DNA of 64,000 nucleotides from contig NC_054702.1 of assembly GCF_016097555.1 (NCBI RefSeq), positions 102,802,017 to 102,866,016 of the forward strand, in the 5' to 3' direction. Shown piece after piece: positions 61,246-64,000 of this stretch. The notes under the pieces are model-generated. The model was not told the DNA's origin. It did not search any database and saw only the letters and a list, made by a program, of their open reading frames with translations. Numbering within the stretch: the first letter of the stretch is position 1; every line of letters begins with the position of its first letter. The position numbers were made by a program, and so were the translations under genes. This DNA comes from Gigantopelta aegis. Its lineage: Eukaryota > Mollusca > Gastropoda > Neomphalida > Peltospiridae.

Positions 61246-62602
61246 TTGCTTTTAATTTTTATCACGTTTTATTAACAAGATTTTGCAGTCATGCTTTTGT
61301 AAATCATATATTTATAATTGATAGTTTTTAATTTTATTTCTTTTTAAATACAGAACTTTAAAATATATATTTCTGATAATATTTTAATAGTTCTATAGTC
61401 TTTCATAACTCCATAGAAGTGGACTTTTATTGCTGTGCTATTGTATAATTATCGTTGAGCACTGTTTTTAATCTGGACACGCGATGAGACATAAATAAAG
61501 AATATCTGTGAATTTTCTTCAATTTCCTCATCTTGCGTGATGACGTCAGTAACACTGGGCGCATTGGGGAATAGCTGTAGAAACTGATTAATCAAGTCCG
61601 TTATCTGAGTAAACTCGGGTCCGCACCATATATTGGCTTGTTTCGGTGCACTCCATACCGTGGAATTTCAACCTGCCATCCGATTTCCGCCATTACTATA
61701 CCAAAGCCGACGGTCTTTGATATACCAGTCGTGGTGCTCTGGCTGACGATCATACCTAATGATATATATATATGTCTATATAGTGTTATATTCATGCATA
61801 CATCCATCTTTCCACTCATCTCGCCTGAGCAATACAAAACGTCTGACACTCGTTTCGCAATATCAGCAGGACACGTAAGTTCGTATAATAATTTCTATAT
61901 ATTTCCACTGTTGCTAAGCATGAGGAATATTTTTATTATTATTATTATTATTATTTTGTATACGGTGATTTCCCGGGCACATAACCACACGCTTATACAG
62001 TTTTATTAGTGTTTGAATTATAGCCATATCAGTCGTTAGTCAGTTTAAGTCATCAGACATGTTTCATAATGACAACTTTTAAATAGAATATATGTTTCTA
62101 TTTACAATTTCCTCTTTGGGTTGTTAACAATAGTTAATTGTTGATTAGCGTAAATGGAAGGATGGGGTTACGTATTGTTGGGAAACTGTCATCTTTCAAA
62201 TCATCTAAGGCTGTTCATGTATGATTTAAAAGTGAAACGTAGTACATGATTTGTTGTTGTTGTATTATAGGTTTATAAATTCCCCTTGTTCATCGAATAT
62301 GTCACTTATGAAAATAATTCCTTTGCTGGCATAATTTAATATAACTGATATTAAAATATGTATTATAATTGTTATTATTAATGTTCTAGTGACAGCTACT
62401 TTACCTTAGACTGTTACTGTTCTTATATACCATCTATTCAATGTATTTTGAATTTCTAGTAGCTATGGGTTACATTTAAGTTGATTAATGTTTTCCAAGT
62501 TGACTGGGAAGCTGATTCCGAATAAACTGAATTCTAACTTCCATCGTGCATGGTGATAAATACCTTTAGAAAACCTTTACTGCCTATTCATAATCTAATA
62601 CT
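61246..62602. other. Spacer with coding scrap and microsatellite
   Basis: It contains the minus-strand fragment at 61496-61620, a SINE scrap at about 61706-61745 (GATATACCAGTCGTGGTGC) and (ATT)n at 61931-61955. Otherwise unassigned. Confidence 0.35.
61496..61620 (-). pseudogene. Coding fragment paralogous to 32952-33060
   Basis: Minus-strand frame ITDLINQFLQLFPNAPSVTD then VITQDEEIEENSQI. It aligns with the plus-strand frame at 32852-33067 over about 30 residues, including TSVTDVITQ, with a 3-codon difference in between. A possible retrocopy or exon of a gene family. Confidence 0.45.
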
Positions 62603-62974
62603 TTAAAGGGACATTCCCGAGTTTGCTGCATTGTAAGATGTTTCCAACTAATAAAATATTTCTACGATTAAACTTGCATATTAAATATATATTTAGGTTT
62701 AGAATATCAGTGTTTCTGGTCGTCTTAATATTTGCAAGAAGCGCAAACTGGATTTTGTCTTCAAATAATTTGGTATGTAGGAAAAACATTTTTTTGGAAA
62801 TAAAATGAAATTTAACATAGTACAAATATTAGAACGACCAGAAACACGTTTAATATACAGCCACTAATATTTTATGCAGAAAAATATATTTGATATGTAA
62901 TTACAATCGTTATAAAGTCTTTGTTAGTAGACAATATCTTAAAAAGTGCAGCAAACTCAGGAATGTTCCTTTAA
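62603..62974. mobile_element. Element E (copy 9), complete, 372 bp
   Basis: TTAA at 62603-62606 and 62971-62974. Terminal AGGGACATTCCCGAGTTTGC with inverted match. Confidence 0.92.
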
Positions 62975-64000
62975 GTGTACGGTACAGGGAATAAGTATAC
63001 CCCGCATTGGGTTTGTTTTTTGTTTTGCCATTGAAAAGGCCTTTAAAACTATTTTTGTTCCGATTTCAGAAGGATGTTGTTCCATAATTATTCATCACAT
63101 GCTTGTAATATTTAATATTAATATTTAAATATGACCTTGACAGAGAACAAAGTTACATGTGTGTAATGAATACATAAGACATTGTTTTTGTGTCGTGAAA
63201 ATGTCTGCTTGTAAGATAAAATATAATTTAATGATTTTCAGGTGCCTCGAAGCATTCATTATTACCATTAAAAACTACCAGTCTGCTTTATAACACAACA
63301 TTTCGGGTTTCTAACTACATTATTTGCTGGAATAATTGGACTTGAAATACAGAACAAAGGCAAAATTACCATTTCTCAAAAAAACTACTTGGAATACAGG
63401 ACCCATATTTCAGATTTATTCATGTTGATGAATGAGGAATAATTGGTATACATTTCAAGTGAATCTAAAACTAAGTACATACGACATTTGTTGATTTGAA
63501 ATGCATTACGAAGTCTGCATTTTATTTCACTGGCTGTATCAAATACATGTTATTAACAAAAACAAAAGGCGTGATTTTAAAAAAACTTCGAAAGCAGCAG
63601 AAACCACGCCAAGATAGCGCTAAAGAGTGGTCAATATTCGCAAATTGTCTTGGGGAGGACCCCCCCCCCCCCCCATTACACACACACGTAGAATTCGCAC
63701 CTTCTGCACTCTTCTCGACGAGGTATGTCCTCCAAACAGTTTCCATCTGTTTTTATGAATACCATGGGCCTTCTCAAAATGTTTCAACAACAGCTAGAAG
63801 GAGGCGACGAAATGACGTCATATGTCACATGCACAGTCTGAGCTAGGACTGGGAAAGTAACCTAATTTTTTTTAAAATAGAAAGGTGTATAGATCATCTG
63901 ATCTAATATTAAACAGTTATCCAGTGGTTAATAATAGAAGGAAAACATTGATGGTCTTCTTTGCATAAACGGCGAATTCAATCTGACGATAATACATCAG
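62975..64000. other. Right-edge stretch without recognised gene
   Basis: A poly-C run lies at about 63660-63674. Short ORFs, such as the one crossing this run, are not credible. Confidence 0.35.

Overview
This is a repeat-dominated, AT-rich eukaryotic window with no bacterial gene organisation. tRNA-headed SINEs, Jockey/I-like LINEs carrying an RNase H, Penelope-like and Ty3-like retroelements, Tc1, Mutator-like and TTAA-flanked inverted-repeat elements lie nested in one another. The SINE types and coding remnants resemble those of lophotrochozoan, especially molluscan, genomes. A marine gastropod is my best guess, by recall and not by search. I see no intact single-copy host gene. Two or three short reading frames could be real exons.

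Layout. 0-5 kb: LINE reverse-transcriptase scrap, a dead Ty3/gypsy element (minus) split by a SINE, and LINE 3' ends. 5-9 kb: a decayed tandem repeat, a decayed integrase-OTU-F-box gene at 6.4-7.7 kb, and tRNA-headed repeats. 9.5-10.9 kb: three inverted-repeat elements nested in one another. 13-18 kb: SINEs, foldback elements, a second OTU copy and a local segmental duplication. 18.5-23.5 kb: a 54-bp minisatellite beside a Mutator-like transposase/YqaJ-nuclease pseudogene that is split by a solo LTR with a 5-bp target duplication. 25-28.8 kb: TTAA foldback elements, one holding a 1.2-kb inverted-repeat element. 30-36 kb: a decayed multicopy gene, nested SINEs and a Penelope-like element. 36.9-39.6 kb: a Mutator-type element with a perfect 9-bp target duplication and a second one inside it. 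40.3-42.4 kb: a Jockey-like LINE with its 3' end. 42.7-45.2 kb: a large inverted-repeat element with reading frames and a 576-bp relative nested inside (9-bp duplication). 50.8-56.6 kb: a larger integrase-OTU-F-box locus broken by a solo LTR, a minisatellite, a LINE and a short element. 58.4-60.0 kb: a Tc1-type transposon. 60.2-61.6 kb: a possible promoter/first exon, a tandem duplication and a conserved coding fragment on the minus strand.

Three themes stand out. (1) Three copies of one module combine a retroviral-type integrase, an OTU cysteine protease and an F-box-like segment. (2) LINE, SINE and intermediate elements share one 3' end built on GTCGTTAAA, as expected for SINEs mobilised by a LINE partner. 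(3) Several non-autonomous elements with 9-bp target duplications coexist with a Mutator-like transposase remnant. Nested insertions with readable target duplications allow relative dating throughout. All coordinates of decayed elements are approximate unless a target duplication is cited.
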